The notes below the pieces were generated by a model. It saw only the letters and a program-made list of their open reading frames with translations. It was not told where the DNA came from and made no database searches. From positions 3,502,001 to 3,566,000 of the forward strand of contig NZ_JABWQX020000001.1 of assembly GCF_014268655.2 (NCBI RefSeq): a stretch of DNA of 64,000 nucleotides. Reading direction: 5' to 3'. This DNA comes from Pseudomonas marvdashtae. GTDB lineage: Bacteria; Pseudomonadota; Gammaproteobacteria; Pseudomonadales; Pseudomonadaceae. Positions 1 through 9,756 of the stretch are shown here, in pieces. Both the position numbers and the translations under genes were made by a program. Each line of letters begins with the position of its first letter. Position 1 is the first letter of the stretch.

Positions 1-2
1 AC

Positions 3-995
3 CTCGTGGCCTCGAGTTTTTTTGGCGCGATCTCCGGCTCCTCGGTGGCCGATACCGCCTCGGTCGGCTCGGTGCTGATCCCGGAAATGACACGCCAGGG
101 CTATCCGCGTGAATACGCCACCGCCGTCACCGTCAGTGGTTCGGTACAAGCGCTGCTGACACCGCCCAGCCACAACGCGGTGCTGTACTCCCTCGCCGCT
201 GGCGGCACCGTCTCCATTGGTTCGCTGTTCATGGCCGGCATCGTCCCCGGCATCATGATGAACCTGTGCCTGATGGCGCTGTGCCTGGTCTTCGCGAAAA
301 AGCGCAATTACCCCAAGGGCGAAGTGATTCCGCTCAAGCAAGCGCTGAAGATCTGCCGGGAAGCCATGTGGGGCATGATGACCCTGTTCATCATCCTTGG
401 CGGCATTCTCTCGGGTGTGTTCACCGCCACCGAATCGGCCGCCATTGCCGTGGTGTGGGCGTTCTTCGTGACCATGTGCATCTATCGCGACTATAAGTGG
501 AGCGAGTTGCCGAAACTGATGCACCGTACGGTACGCACCATCTCCATCGTGATGATCCTGATCGGCTTCGCCGCCAGCTTCGGCTACATCATGACGCTGA
601 TGGAAATCCCGGCGAAGATCACCACCGCGTTCCTGACACTGTCGGACAACCGTTACGTGATCCTGATGTGCATCAACGTGATGTTGCTGCTGTTGGGCAC
701 CGTGATGGACATGGCGCCGCTGATCCTGATCCTGACGCCGATCCTGATGCCTGTCATCGTGGGCATCGGCGTGGACCCGGTGCAGTTCGGCATGATCATG
801 TTGGTGAACCTGGGTATCGGGCTGATAACGCCACCGGTGGGCGCGGTGTTGTTCGTCGGCTCCGCCATCGGCAAGGTCAGCATCGAAAGTACTGTGAACG
901 CGCTGCTGCCGTTCTACGGCATGCTGTTCCTGGTCCTGCTGCTGGTGACTTATGTCCCTGCCATTTCGCTGTGGTTGCCGAATCTGGTGTTGTAA
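3..995 (+). CDS. TRAP transporter large permease (DctM-like), 5'-truncated
   Basis: This is the C-terminal ~331 residues of the large membrane subunit of a tripartite ATP-independent periplasmic transporter, which couples ion gradients to uptake of organic acids. The reading frame is open to the left edge, so the start lies outside the window. Many hydrophobic helices are visible, along with the family's conserved GSSVADTASVG and GLITPPVG segments. The substrate-binding and small permease subunits are presumably upstream and unseen, so the substrate cannot be named. The downstream sugar epimerase-like gene is only a loose hint. A REP pair follows the stop codon. Confidence 0.85.
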   Translation, partial: LVASSFFGAISGSSVADTASVGSVLIPEMTRQGYPREYATAVTVSGSVQALLTPPSHNAVLYSLAAGGTVSIGSLFMAGIVPGIMMNLCLMALCLVFAKKRNYPKGEVIPLKQALKICREAMWGMMTLFIILGGILSGVFTATESAAIAVVWAFFVTMCIYRDYKWSELPKLMHRTVRTISIVMILIGFAASFGYIMTLMEIPAKITTAFLTLSDNRYVILMCINVMLLLLGTVMDMAPLILILTPILMPVIVGIGVDPVQFGMIMLVNLGIGLITPPVGAVLFVGSAIGKVSIESTVNALLPFYGMLFLVLLLVTYVPAISLWLPNLVL

Positions 996-1017
996 CCCTT
1001 TAAGCGAGCAAGCCCCC

Positions 1018-1122
1018 TTGTGGCGAGGGAGCTTGCTCCCGCTCGGCTGCGAAGCAGACGCCCGAGTCCAGACCGGATGGGCCTGCTACGCAGTCCAGCG
1101 GGAGCAAGCTCCCTCGCCACAA
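1018..1122. repeat. Paired REP elements (inverted)
   Basis: Two 26-bp arms, 1018-1043 and 1097-1122, are perfect reverse complements containing the GTGGCGAGGGAGCTTGCTCCC core. They are separated by ~53 bp. This is the typical head-to-head REP doublet of fluorescent pseudomonads. It lies between the TRAP permease and the epimerase and could stabilise or terminate the upstream transcript. Confidence 0.9.
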
Positions 1123-1178
1123 GAGCTATCTGCCCTTCCCAAAAGCTATCTGCCCCCTTCCGAACAGAAGCGACTACC

Positions 1179-2048
1179 ATGACGCAGCCCCTCCTGTACC
1201 TCGAAGACGAACTCACCCGCCTGACCCTGGCCCCGCACTTGGGCGCCAGTCTCGTTGAATGGACCTTGCGCAGCACCGGCGCCCCGCTGCTGCGTCCGCC
1301 CGCCCCGCAAGCGCTGGAAAATGGCCTGCCGGGCAAGCTGGGTTGTTTCCCCTTGATTCCCTGGTCGAACCGGATCGCCCAGGGCGGTTTCGATTGCCCC
1401 GGTGGCTGGCTTGCACTGGAAGCCAACAGCCCCAACGACCCGTTTCCGATCCATGGCAGCGCCTGGCAGCAACCGTGGCAAGTGATCGAGCAAAGCGGCC
1501 AGGAAGCATTGCTGCAACTCGACAGCCTGCACCCGTTCGCCTACTGCGCCAGCTTGCGGATTCGCCTCAGTGGCGGCCAACTGCAGATCGCCATGCTCGT
1601 TACCCACACAGCCAAACAGCCTGCCTGGCATGGGCTGGGCTTGCATCCGTATTTTCCACGCACCGCCCGCACGCGCCTGCAAACCCGGGCGAGCGAAGTC
1701 TGGAAATGCGACGCCTCGAAGTTGCCGACCGAGCTTAGCGACATTCCTGCCGAATGGGATTTCCAGGAGATTAGCGCCCTGCCCGATACCCTCGTCGACA
1801 ATGGATTTGGCGGCTGGGACGGGCAGTGCCTGATCCAGCAACCGGACTTGGGCTATGAGTTGGAATGCCGCGCCAGCGGCAGCAAATACTTCCTGCTGTA
1901 CTGCCCAGTCGGGCTGGATTTTTTCTGCATCGAACCGGTCAGCCACCCGGTCAATGCCCATCACTTGCCCGGGCGGCCGGGGTTGCGTTTGCTGGAGCAA
2001 GGGCAATCGGTGGCGTTGGGGTTTTCGATGCAGTGTCGGTTGCTCTAG
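1179..2048 (+). CDS. Aldose 1-epimerase family protein
   Basis: This 289-aa protein of the galactose mutarotase-like superfamily probably interconverts sugar anomers in the cytoplasm. The family is recognised from the beta-rich layout and the GLGLHPYFPRT segment, which carries the conserved histidine, followed by the HPVN segment near the C-terminus. The ATG at 1179 is chosen because it begins directly after the REP pair and opens with the family-like MTQPLLYLEDELTRLTL. The frame is open further upstream, but that part is REP sequence. The substrate is unknown; such genes often accompany sugar-acid uptake, which would fit the preceding TRAP permease. Confidence 0.82.
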   Translation: MTQPLLYLEDELTRLTLAPHLGASLVEWTLRSTGAPLLRPPAPQALENGLPGKLGCFPLIPWSNRIAQGGFDCPGGWLALEANSPNDPFPIHGSAWQQPWQVIEQSGQEALLQLDSLHPFAYCASLRIRLSGGQLQIAMLVTHTAKQPAWHGLGLHPYFPRTARTRLQTRASEVWKCDASKLPTELSDIPAEWDFQEISALPDTLVDNGFGGWDGQCLIQQPDLGYELECRASGSKYFLLYCPVGLDFFCIEPVSHPVNAHHLPGRPGLRLLEQGQSVALGFSMQCRLL

Positions 2049-2095
2049 CGCCCATATCCCTGTGGTGCTCGCCACAAAGGATCTGCGTAGAGCAG

Positions 2096-2896
2096 CTAAG
2101 CCCGCAGCAGCATGAACACCGCCACCCCCAGGCACACCCCGGCGAACCCCACCTGCAACGCCCGGGCCGGAACCTTGGCTGATAAATGCCGGCCAAGCAT
2201 CATCCCGACGATGCTCGCCACAATGAACGCCGCCCCGACCCGGTCGATGCTCACGCCGGCATGAAACGCACCCACCACGCCAATCAACGAAATCAGGCTG
2301 ATGACCATCAACGAGGTCGCGACGATCCCGCGCATCTGCACGTCGGTCAGTTGCTTGAACGCCGGGACGATCAGGAAACCGCCGCCCACGCCCAGCAGTC
2401 CCGAGACCATGCCGGTTACCGCACCCAACGCCGACAAGGTGGCGGTGCAACGGGCGGTCCAGGCCAGGCGCCCGGTCTCGCGGTCGAGCATGCAGTTTTT
2501 CTGGCCCCAACTGGCCGCGCCATGATCGCTGGGGCCCGGTTGTGCGGTCTCTCGACGCAACATGCGTGCCGCCACCAGCACCATTAGCAAGCTGAACAGC
2601 ATCATCAGGATTTTTTCCGGAAGCCGGTGGGCAAAATAAATACCCACCGGCGAGAACACCGCGCCCAACAGCGCGATGAGCAACGCCGCGCGATAACGCA
2701 CCAGGCCGTGGCGCAGCCCATCGATGGCGCCGACCGCCGCTGCACTGCCCACCGCCAGCAATGCCACGGGGGCGGCTTGGGTCATCGTCCAACCCAGGCC
2801 CAACACCAGGGCCGGCACCGCAAGAATGCCACCGCCCGCGCCCGTCAGGCCCAGGACCAGCCCCATGACCACACCCAGAAAACTTGCCAGCAACAT
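2096..2896 (-). CDS. TauE/SafE-family sulfite exporter / permease
   Basis: This 266-aa inner-membrane protein has about eight hydrophobic helices. It belongs to the TauE/SafE family, recognised from the repeated GLTGAGGG and GLLGVGGGF glycine motifs that open its two halves. Family members export sulfite, sulfoacetate or related small anions. It diverges from a metallo-beta-lactamase-fold hydrolase related to persulfide dioxygenases, and this pairing suggests a shared sulfur-compound detoxification role. That role is inferred from context. The gene converges on the epimerase gene. Confidence 0.85.
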   Translation of the reverse strand: MLLASFLGVVMGLVLGLTGAGGGILAVPALVLGLGWTMTQAAPVALLAVGSAAAVGAIDGLRHGLVRYRAALLIALLGAVFSPVGIYFAHRLPEKILMMLFSLLMVLVAARMLRRETAQPGPSDHGAASWGQKNCMLDRETGRLAWTARCTATLSALGAVTGMVSGLLGVGGGFLIVPAFKQLTDVQMRGIVATSLMVISLISLIGVVGAFHAGVSIDRVGAAFIVASIVGMMLGRHLSAKVPARALQVGFAGVCLGVAVFMLLRA

Positions 2897-2915
2897 AAAA
2901 GTCTCTCAAGCCGCG

Positions 2916-2935
2916 CACGCCTGATGTCAGGCGTG
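2916..2935. promoter_or_regulatory. Perfect palindrome in divergent promoter region
   Basis: The sequence CACGCCTGA-TG-TCAGGCGTG is an exact inverted repeat with 9-bp arms. It lies 20 bp upstream of the TauE-like start and ~98 bp upstream of the MBL hydrolase start. It has the shape of a dimeric repressor operator able to act on both genes. No regulator gene lies next to it, so the binding protein is unknown. Confidence 0.5.
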
Positions 2936-3032
2936 ATCGCATTTGCAGGACTCGGTGGCCCTCACTTAAGCTGCGGACCTTATGTTGAAAATCCTACGCA
3001 CCGCAATAGACTCTTCCTACAGGTCCGTCACC

Positions 3033-3896
3033 ATGCCTGCGCAGATCCAGAGCTTCCTCGACCCCGCCTCGAAGACCTACACGTACGTGGTTTATGAGCA
3101 CGATGGCGGGCAATGCGCGGTAATCGACCCGGTGCTTGACTATGACCCGGCTTCGGGCCGCAGCGGCACCGAACAGGCTGATCGGGTAATCGCTTTCGTG
3201 ACGGAACACCAACTGACGGTGCAATGGCTGCTGGAAACCCACGCCCATGCCGACCACTTGTCCGCCGCCCCTTACTTGCGAGGGAAACTGGGAGGCAAGA
3301 TCGCCATCGGCGAATCGATCCACCAGGTTCAGCGTGTCTTCAAGGCGCTGTTCAACCTTGAACCGCATTTTGCGGTGGATGGTTCACAGTTCGATCACCT
3401 GTTCACGGCGGACGAATCTTTTTTCATCGGCAACCTCAAGGCCACCGCCCTGCACGTGCCTGGCCACACCCCGGCGGACATGGCCTACCTGATCGATGGC
3501 GACGTGATCATGGTGGGTGACACGCTGTTCATGCCAGACGTCGGCACCGCCCGTTGCGACTTTCCCGGTGGCAATGCCCATCAGCTCTACGCCTCGATTC
3601 AAAAGTTGCTGGCCTTTCCCGCCAGCGTGCGCCTGTACGTGTGCCACGACTATCCGCCGGAAGATCGCGAGCCCCAATGCATGAGCCCCGTGGGCGAACA
3701 ACGCCGGGACAACATTCATGTTCGCGACGGCATCGACGAAGCCGCGTTCGTGGCCATGCGTACCCAGCGCGACAAGACATTGGGCATGCCAACGCTGCTG
3801 TTGCCAGCGATTCAGGTGAATGTGCGGGCCGGCCACATGCCGCCGGCCGAGGGCAATGGCGTGACCTATCTGAAGATTCCGATCAATCAGCTTTAG
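3033..3896 (+). CDS. MBL-fold metallo-hydrolase, persulfide dioxygenase-like
   Basis: This 287-aa soluble metallo-beta-lactamase-fold enzyme has the THAHADH metal motif at residues 69-75, a later conserved HVPGHTPADMAY and a VGDTLF aspartate. The overall layout resembles the ETHE1/Blh sulfur dioxygenase branch, which oxidises glutathione persulfide to sulfite. The divergent sulfite-exporter-like gene supports that reading. An upstream in-frame ATG at 2982 exists, but 3033 has an AGG-type ribosome site and gives the usual N-terminus. The substrate remains an inference, because glyoxalase-II-like activity is also possible in this fold. Confidence 0.82.
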   Translation: MPAQIQSFLDPASKTYTYVVYEHDGGQCAVIDPVLDYDPASGRSGTEQADRVIAFVTEHQLTVQWLLETHAHADHLSAAPYLRGKLGGKIAIGESIHQVQRVFKALFNLEPHFAVDGSQFDHLFTADESFFIGNLKATALHVPGHTPADMAYLIDGDVIMVGDTLFMPDVGTARCDFPGGNAHQLYASIQKLLAFPASVRLYVCHDYPPEDREPQCMSPVGEQRRDNIHVRDGIDEAAFVAMRTQRDKTLGMPTLLLPAIQVNVRAGHMPPAEGNGVTYLKIPINQL

Positions 3897-3902
3897 AAGC
3901 TT

Positions 3903-4391
3903 TTACGTACCCAACGTCAACCCATTCGCCGGCAACGGCAACGCGGTCTTGTAGCGCACCTGCTTGAGGGCAAAGCTTGAGCGGATGTTCGCCACGCCCG
4001 GCACCTTGGTCAGAAAATCCATCATGAACCGCTCCAACGACTGGATCGTCGGCACCAGCACGCGGATCAGATAGTCCGGATCGCCGGCCATCAAGTAGCA
4101 CTCCATCACCTCCGGCCGGTCGGAGATGGCCTCCTCGAAATGCTGCAGCGCCTCCTCCACCTGCTTCTCCAGGCTGACATGGATGAACACGTTGACGTGC
4201 AACCCCAGCAGGTCGGCATCCAGCAGCGTGACCTGCTCGCGGATCACTCCCAGCTCCTCCATGGCCCGGACGCGGTTGAAGCACGGCGTCGGCGACAGAT
4301 TGACCGAACGGGCGAGATCGGCGTTGGTGATGCGGGCGTTTTCCTGAAGGCTGTTCAGAATGCCGATGTCGGTGCGATCCAATTTACGCAT
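3903..4391 (-). CDS. bkdR: Lrp/AsnC-family regulator BkdR
   Basis: This 162-aa Lrp-type regulator has an N-terminal helix-turn-helix (residues ~5-55, with [18 protein letters not shown]) and a C-terminal RAM ligand-binding domain. It is transcribed divergently from the branched-chain keto-acid dehydrogenase operon, exactly as bkdR is in P. putida. There BkdR activates bkdA1A2B-lpdV when branched-chain amino acids are present. The 192-bp spacer holds two inverted repeats that could be its targets. Confidence 0.93.
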   Translation of the reverse strand: MRKLDRTDIGILNSLQENARITNADLARSVNLSPTPCFNRVRAMEELGVIREQVTLLDADLLGLHVNVFIHVSLEKQVEEALQHFEEAISDRPEVMECYLMAGDPDYLIRVLVPTIQSLERFMMDFLTKVPGVANIRSSFALKQVRYKTALPLPANGLTLGT

Positions 4392-4420
4392 GAGACAAAT
4401 AATCCTGATTTTTATCGTTG

Positions 4421-4530
4421 TGCAGATTTTTTATCTGCAAATGATCTGAACAGCAAGCTAACAGAGAAAAATATTCTTCTTCGTCGAGCCTATGATTGTT
4501 GTAGGACAATTTCCCGTACCCGGGGAAATT
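4421..4530. promoter_or_regulatory. bkdR-bkdA1 intergenic inverted repeats
   Basis: Two palindromes lie in the divergent spacer. One is TGCAGAT-N5-ATCTGCA at 4421-4439, close to bkdR. The other is AATTTCCC-N7-GGGAAATT at 4508-4530, about 54 bp before bkdA1. The spacer is AT-rich compared with the flanking genes. BkdR is known to bind the equivalent interval in P. putida, so these are candidate sites. Which of them is bound cannot be told from sequence alone. Confidence 0.45.
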
Positions 4531-4577
4531 CGTCAGCTAGCGCGCCCACTACAAGAAATTCACAAGATCGAGCGTAG

Positions 4578-5819
<1,242 letters not shown>

Positions 5820-5820
5820 C

Positions 5821-6879
5821 ATGAACGATCACAACAACACTATTGCGTTGGACACCGCCATGACCACTACCACCATGACCATGATCCAGGCCCTGCGCTC
5901 GGCCATGGACGTGATGCTCGAGCGCGACGACAACGTCGTGGTGTTCGGCCAGGACGTCGGTTACTTCGGCGGCGTGTTCCGCTGCACCGAAGGCCTGCAG
6001 AACAAGTACGGCACCTCGCGAGTATTCGACGCACCGATTTCCGAAAGCGGCATCGTCGGCGTGGCGGTGGGCATGGGCGCCTATGGACTGCGGCCGGTGG
6101 CCGAGATCCAGTTCGCCGACTACGTCTACCCGGCTTCGGACCAGATCATTTCCGAAGCCGCGCGCCTGCGCTATCGCTCGGCCGGCGAGTTCACCGCGCC
6201 GATGACCCTACGCATGCCTTGCGGCGGTGGTATCTATGGCGGCCAGACCCACAGCCAGAGCATCGAGGCGATGTTCACCCAGGTTTGCGGGCTGCGCACC
6301 GTCATGCCGTCCAACCCCTACGACGCCAAGGGCCTGCTGATCGCTTCCATCGAAAACGATGACCCGGTGATCTTCCTCGAACCCAAGCGCCTGTATAACG
6401 GCCCGTTCGACGGCCACCACGACCGCCCGGTGACGCCGTGGTCAAAGCACCCTTCGGCACAAGTGCCGGATGGCTACTACACGGTGCCGCTGGATGTCGC
6501 CGCCATCACCCGTCCTGGCAAGGACGTGACCGTTCTCACCTATGGCACCACGGTCTACGTTTCCCAAGTCGCGGCCGAAGAGACCGGCATCGACGCCGAA
6601 GTCATCGACTTGCGCAGCCTCTGGCCGCTGGACCTGGACACCATCGTCAAATCCGTGAAGAAGACCGGTCGCTGCGTGGTGGTCCACGAAGCCACCCGCA
6701 CCTGCGGTTTCGGCGCCGAGCTGGTGTCATTGGTACAAGAACATTGCTTCCACCACCTGGAAGCGCCCATCGAGCGCGTCACCGGTTGGGACACCCCCTA
6801 CCCGCACGCGCAGGAGTGGGCGTATTTCCCTGGGCCGTCCCGTGTGGGCGCGGCGTTGAAACGGGTCATGGAGGTCTGA
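5821..6879 (+). CDS. bkdA2: 2-oxoisovalerate dehydrogenase E1 beta subunit
   Basis: This 352-aa E1 beta partner completes the alpha2beta2 decarboxylase. The N-terminal MNDHNN leader followed by the MTMIQALRSAMDVML helix and the GQDVGYFGGVFRCTEGL segment are typical of Pseudomonas BkdA2. The start is taken at the first ATG, one base after the bkdA1 stop. The stop codon directly abuts the bkdB ATG. It acts in the cytoplasmic multi-enzyme complex with BkdB and LpdV. Confidence 0.96.
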   Translation: MNDHNNTIALDTAMTTTTMTMIQALRSAMDVMLERDDNVVVFGQDVGYFGGVFRCTEGLQNKYGTSRVFDAPISESGIVGVAVGMGAYGLRPVAEIQFADYVYPASDQIISEAARLRYRSAGEFTAPMTLRMPCGGGIYGGQTHSQSIEAMFTQVCGLRTVMPSNPYDAKGLLIASIENDDPVIFLEPKRLYNGPFDGHHDRPVTPWSKHPSAQVPDGYYTVPLDVAAITRPGKDVTVLTYGTTVYVSQVAAEETGIDAEVIDLRSLWPLDLDTIVKSVKKTGRCVVVHEATRTCGFGAELVSLVQEHCFHHLEAPIERVTGWDTPYPHAQEWAYFPGPSRVGAALKRVMEV

Positions 6880-8148
6880 ATGGGCACGCACGTTATCAAG
6901 ATGCCGGACATCGGCGAAGGCATCGCGGAAGTTGAGCTGTCGGTGTGGCACGTCAAGGTTGGCGACATGGTGGTCGAGGACCAGGTATTGGCCGACGTCA
7001 TGACCGACAAGGCGATGGTGGACATCCCTTCACCGGTGCATGGCCGGGTCATTGCCCTGGGTGGCGAGCCCGGTGAAGTCATGGCGGTGGGCAGCGAGCT
7101 GATCCGCATCGAAGTCGAAGGCGCGGGCAATTTGAAAGAATCGGCACAACCGGCTCCAGCTGCGGCGGCTGTACAGGCGCCAAAGCCAGCGCCAGTGGCC
7201 ACGCCTGAACCGGTGGTGGAAAAAACCGTCGCGCCACGCTGCGCCCCGCAAGCCCCGGTGGCCCGCGCCCCTGAAGAGCGTCCACTGGCCTCGCCGGCCG
7301 TGCGCAAACACGCATTGGACCTGGGCATCCAGCTGCGCCTGGTCCAGGGCAGCGGCCCCGCCGGGCGGATTCTGCATGAAGACCTGGAAGCCTATCTGGC
7401 CCAGGGACCGTCGGCCCAGGCCAAGGCTGGCTCGGGTTATGCCGAACGTCACGACGAGCAGCAGATCCCGGTGATCGGCATGCGCCGCAAGATCGCCCAG
7501 CGCATGCAGGAAGCCACCCAACGCGCCGCCCATTTCAGCTACGTCGAGGAAGTCGACGTGACCGCCCTGGAAGAACTGCGGGCTCACCTGAACGAAAAAC
7601 ACGGTGCCAGTCGCGGCAAGCTGACCTTACTGCCGTTCCTCGTGCGTGCCCTGGTCGTGGCCTTGCGGGATTTTCCGCAGATGAACGCCCGTTACGACGA
7701 TGAAGCCCAAGTGATCCACCGCTCCGGCGCGGTGCATGTCGGTGTCGCCACCCAGAGCGACGTCGGCTTGATGGTGCCGGTGGTGCGTCATGCCGAGGCC
7801 CGTACACTGTGGGACAGCGCGGCGGAGATTTCGCGCCTGGCCACGGCCGCCCGTAATGGCAAGGCCAGTCGCGATGAGCTGTCCGGCTCGACCATCACCC
7901 TGACCAGCCTCGGCGCACTCGGTGGCATCGTCAGCACGCCGGTGCTGAACCTGCCGGAAGTGGCGATTGTCGGCGTGAACAAAATCGTCGAACGCCCGAT
8001 GGTGATCAAGGGCCAGATCGTCATTCGCAAGATGATGAACCTCTCCAGCTCCTTCGATCACCGGGTGGTCGATGGCATGGACGCGGCGCAATTCATCCAG
8101 GCCCTGCGTGGCTTGCTCGAACAACCCGCCACTTTGTTTGTGGAGTAA
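6880..8148 (+). CDS. bkdB: Branched-chain keto-acid dehydrogenase E2 (lipoamide acyltransferase)
   Basis: This 422-aa dihydrolipoamide acyltransferase forms the core of the complex. An N-terminal lipoyl domain carries the modified lysine (K44, in VMTDKAMVDI). An Ala/Pro-rich linker at ~85-130 leads to a peripheral-subunit-binding domain (~135-175). The C-terminal catalytic domain has the FDHRVVDG motif with the active histidine at residue 394. It begins on the base following the bkdA2 stop, and lpdV starts three bases after its own stop. Confidence 0.96.
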   Translation: MGTHVIKMPDIGEGIAEVELSVWHVKVGDMVVEDQVLADVMTDKAMVDIPSPVHGRVIALGGEPGEVMAVGSELIRIEVEGAGNLKESAQPAPAAAAVQAPKPAPVATPEPVVEKTVAPRCAPQAPVARAPEERPLASPAVRKHALDLGIQLRLVQGSGPAGRILHEDLEAYLAQGPSAQAKAGSGYAERHDEQQIPVIGMRRKIAQRMQEATQRAAHFSYVEEVDVTALEELRAHLNEKHGASRGKLTLLPFLVRALVVALRDFPQMNARYDDEAQVIHRSGAVHVGVATQSDVGLMVPVVRHAEARTLWDSAAEISRLATAARNGKASRDELSGSTITLTSLGALGGIVSTPVLNLPEVAIVGVNKIVERPMVIKGQIVIRKMMNLSSSFDHRVVDGMDAAQFIQALRGLLEQPATLFVE

Positions 8149-8151
8149 GAG

Positions 8152-9534
8152 ATGCAAACTTTGAACACCACGCTGCTGATCATCGGCGGCGGTCCTGGCG
8201 GCTACGTGGCGGCGATCCGCGCCGGGCAACTGGGCATCTCAACCATCCTGGTGGAAGGCCAGGCGCTGGGCGGGACCTGCCTGAACATCGGCTGCATTCC
8301 GTCCAAGGCGTTGATCCATGTCGCCGAACAGTTCCACCAGACCCGGCACCACAGCCAGGGCTCGGCCTTGGGTATCTCGGTGTCGGCGCCAACCCTGGAC
8401 ATCGGCAAGAGCGTGGAATGGAAAGACGGCATCGTCGATCGCCTGACCACCGGCGTCGCGGCGCTGCTGAAAAAGCACAAGGTCCAAGTCATTCACGGCT
8501 GGGCCAAGGTCATCGACGGCAAGACTGTGGAAGTCGGCGACAGCCGTATCCAGTGCGAACACCTGTTGCTGGCCACCGGCTCGAAGAGTGTCGAGCTGCC
8601 GATGCTACCGATTGGCGGGCCGATTATTTCATCTACCGAAGCCCTCGCCCCCACCTCGGTGCCCAAGCACCTGGTGGTGGTCGGCGGCGGTTATATCGGT
8701 CTGGAGCTGGGCATTGCCTATCGCAAGCTCGGCGCCGAGGTCAGCGTGGTCGAGGCCCAGGAGCGGATTCTGCCGGCCTATGACGGCGAGCTGACGCAAC
8801 CGGTGCATGAGGCGCTCAAGCAGTTGGGCGTGAAGCTGTACCTCAAGCACAGTGTCGAGGGTTTCGATGCCCAGGCCAGCACCTTGCAAGTGCGTGATCC
8901 CAACGGCGACACGTTGAACCTGGACACCGACCGGGTGCTGGTGGCGGTTGGGCGCAAACCCAACACCCTGGGCTGGAACCTCGAAGCGCTGAACCTGGCG
9001 ATGAACGGTTCGGCGGTGAAGATCGACAGCCGTTGCCAGACCAGCATGCGCAACGTCTGGGCCATCGGCGACTTGAGCGGCGAACCGATGCTCGCCCACC
9101 GGGCCATGGCCCAGGGCGAAATGGTCGCCGAGCTGATCGCCGGCCAGCATCGGGAATTCAACCCGACCGCCATCGCGGCGGTGTGCTTCACCGATCCAGA
9201 AGTGGTCGTGGTCGGCACAACGCCGGACGAAGCCAAGGCCGCCGGGCTCGACTGCATCGTGTCGAGCTTCCCGTTCGCCGCCAACGGCCGGGCCATGACC
9301 CTGGAATCGAAAAGCGGTTTCGTCCGGGTCGTGGCGCGCCGGGACAATCACCTGATCGTCGGTTGGCAAGCGGTGGGCGTGGGTGTGTCGGAGTTGTCCA
9401 CGGCGTTCGGCCAATCCCTGGAGATGGGTGCGCGCCTGGAAGACATCGCCGGCACCATCCACGCCCACCCAACGCTGGGCGAGGCCGTGCAGGAAGCGGC
9501 GTTGCGAGCGTTGGGGCATGCGTTGCATCTGTGA
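8152..9534 (+). CDS. lpdV: Dihydrolipoyl dehydrogenase of the branched-chain complex (LPD-Val)
   Basis: This 460-aa FAD/NAD disulfide oxidoreductase is the E3 subunit that re-oxidises the lipoyl arm. Visible features are the N-terminal FAD fingerprint IIGGGPGGY, the redox-active pair Cys43/Cys48 in GGTCLNIGC, a central NAD-binding [10 protein letters not shown] and a C-terminal dimerisation domain with HAHPTLGE. It is last in the bkd operon. A repeat-bearing gap of 222 bp separates it from ilvE, so ilvE is probably transcribed separately. Confidence 0.95.
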   Translation: MQTLNTTLLIIGGGPGGYVAAIRAGQLGISTILVEGQALGGTCLNIGCIPSKALIHVAEQFHQTRHHSQGSALGISVSAPTLDIGKSVEWKDGIVDRLTTGVAALLKKHKVQVIHGWAKVIDGKTVEVGDSRIQCEHLLLATGSKSVELPMLPIGGPIISSTEALAPTSVPKHLVVVGGGYIGLELGIAYRKLGAEVSVVEAQERILPAYDGELTQPVHEALKQLGVKLYLKHSVEGFDAQASTLQVRDPNGDTLNLDTDRVLVAVGRKPNTLGWNLEALNLAMNGSAVKIDSRCQTSMRNVWAIGDLSGEPMLAHRAMAQGEMVAELIAGQHREFNPTAIAAVCFTDPEVVVVGTTPDEAKAAGLDCIVSSFPFAANGRAMTLESKSGFVRVVARRDNHLIVGWQAVGVGVSELSTAFGQSLEMGARLEDIAGTIHAHPTLGEAVQEAALRALGHALHL

Positions 9535-9544
9535 CGCATTGATC

Positions 9545-9643
9545 GTTCCCATGCTCCGCGTGGGAATGCAGCCAGGGACGCTCCGCGTCCCAAAGCCGAA
9601 CGCGGAGCGTCCGTTGAGGTATTCCCACGCGGAGCGTGGGAAC
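9545..9643. repeat. Intergenic palindromic repeat (GCTCCGCGTGGGAAT type)
   Basis: The outer arms 9545-9567 and 9621-9643 are 23-nt inverted repeats with one mismatch. Inside lies a second pair built on GGACGCTCCGCGTCC. The whole ~100-bp unit can fold as one long hairpin and matches a dispersed element class common in fluorescent pseudomonads, distinct from the GTGGCGAGG REPs. It lies between lpdV and ilvE. Confidence 0.8.
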
Positions 9644-9756
9644 AATCATCTGAGTGAGGCTGCGAAACAGCCCCGGAATGAAGTATTGTTGTCCCCATCC
9701 AAAAAACGTCAGAAGCCTTGAACCGTTTCGACGGTTGTTAAGAAATAGAGGGTGTC

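Noticed and set aside
1018..1122. Possible CRISPR-like or integron-like repeat pair
   Set aside because: Only two inverted, not direct, copies; a standard REP doublet.
1146..2942. 598-aa open frame on the minus strand across the epimerase and TauE genes
   Set aside because: GC-rich antisense shadow spanning two well-supported genes, with low-complexity Arg/Gly composition and no family features.
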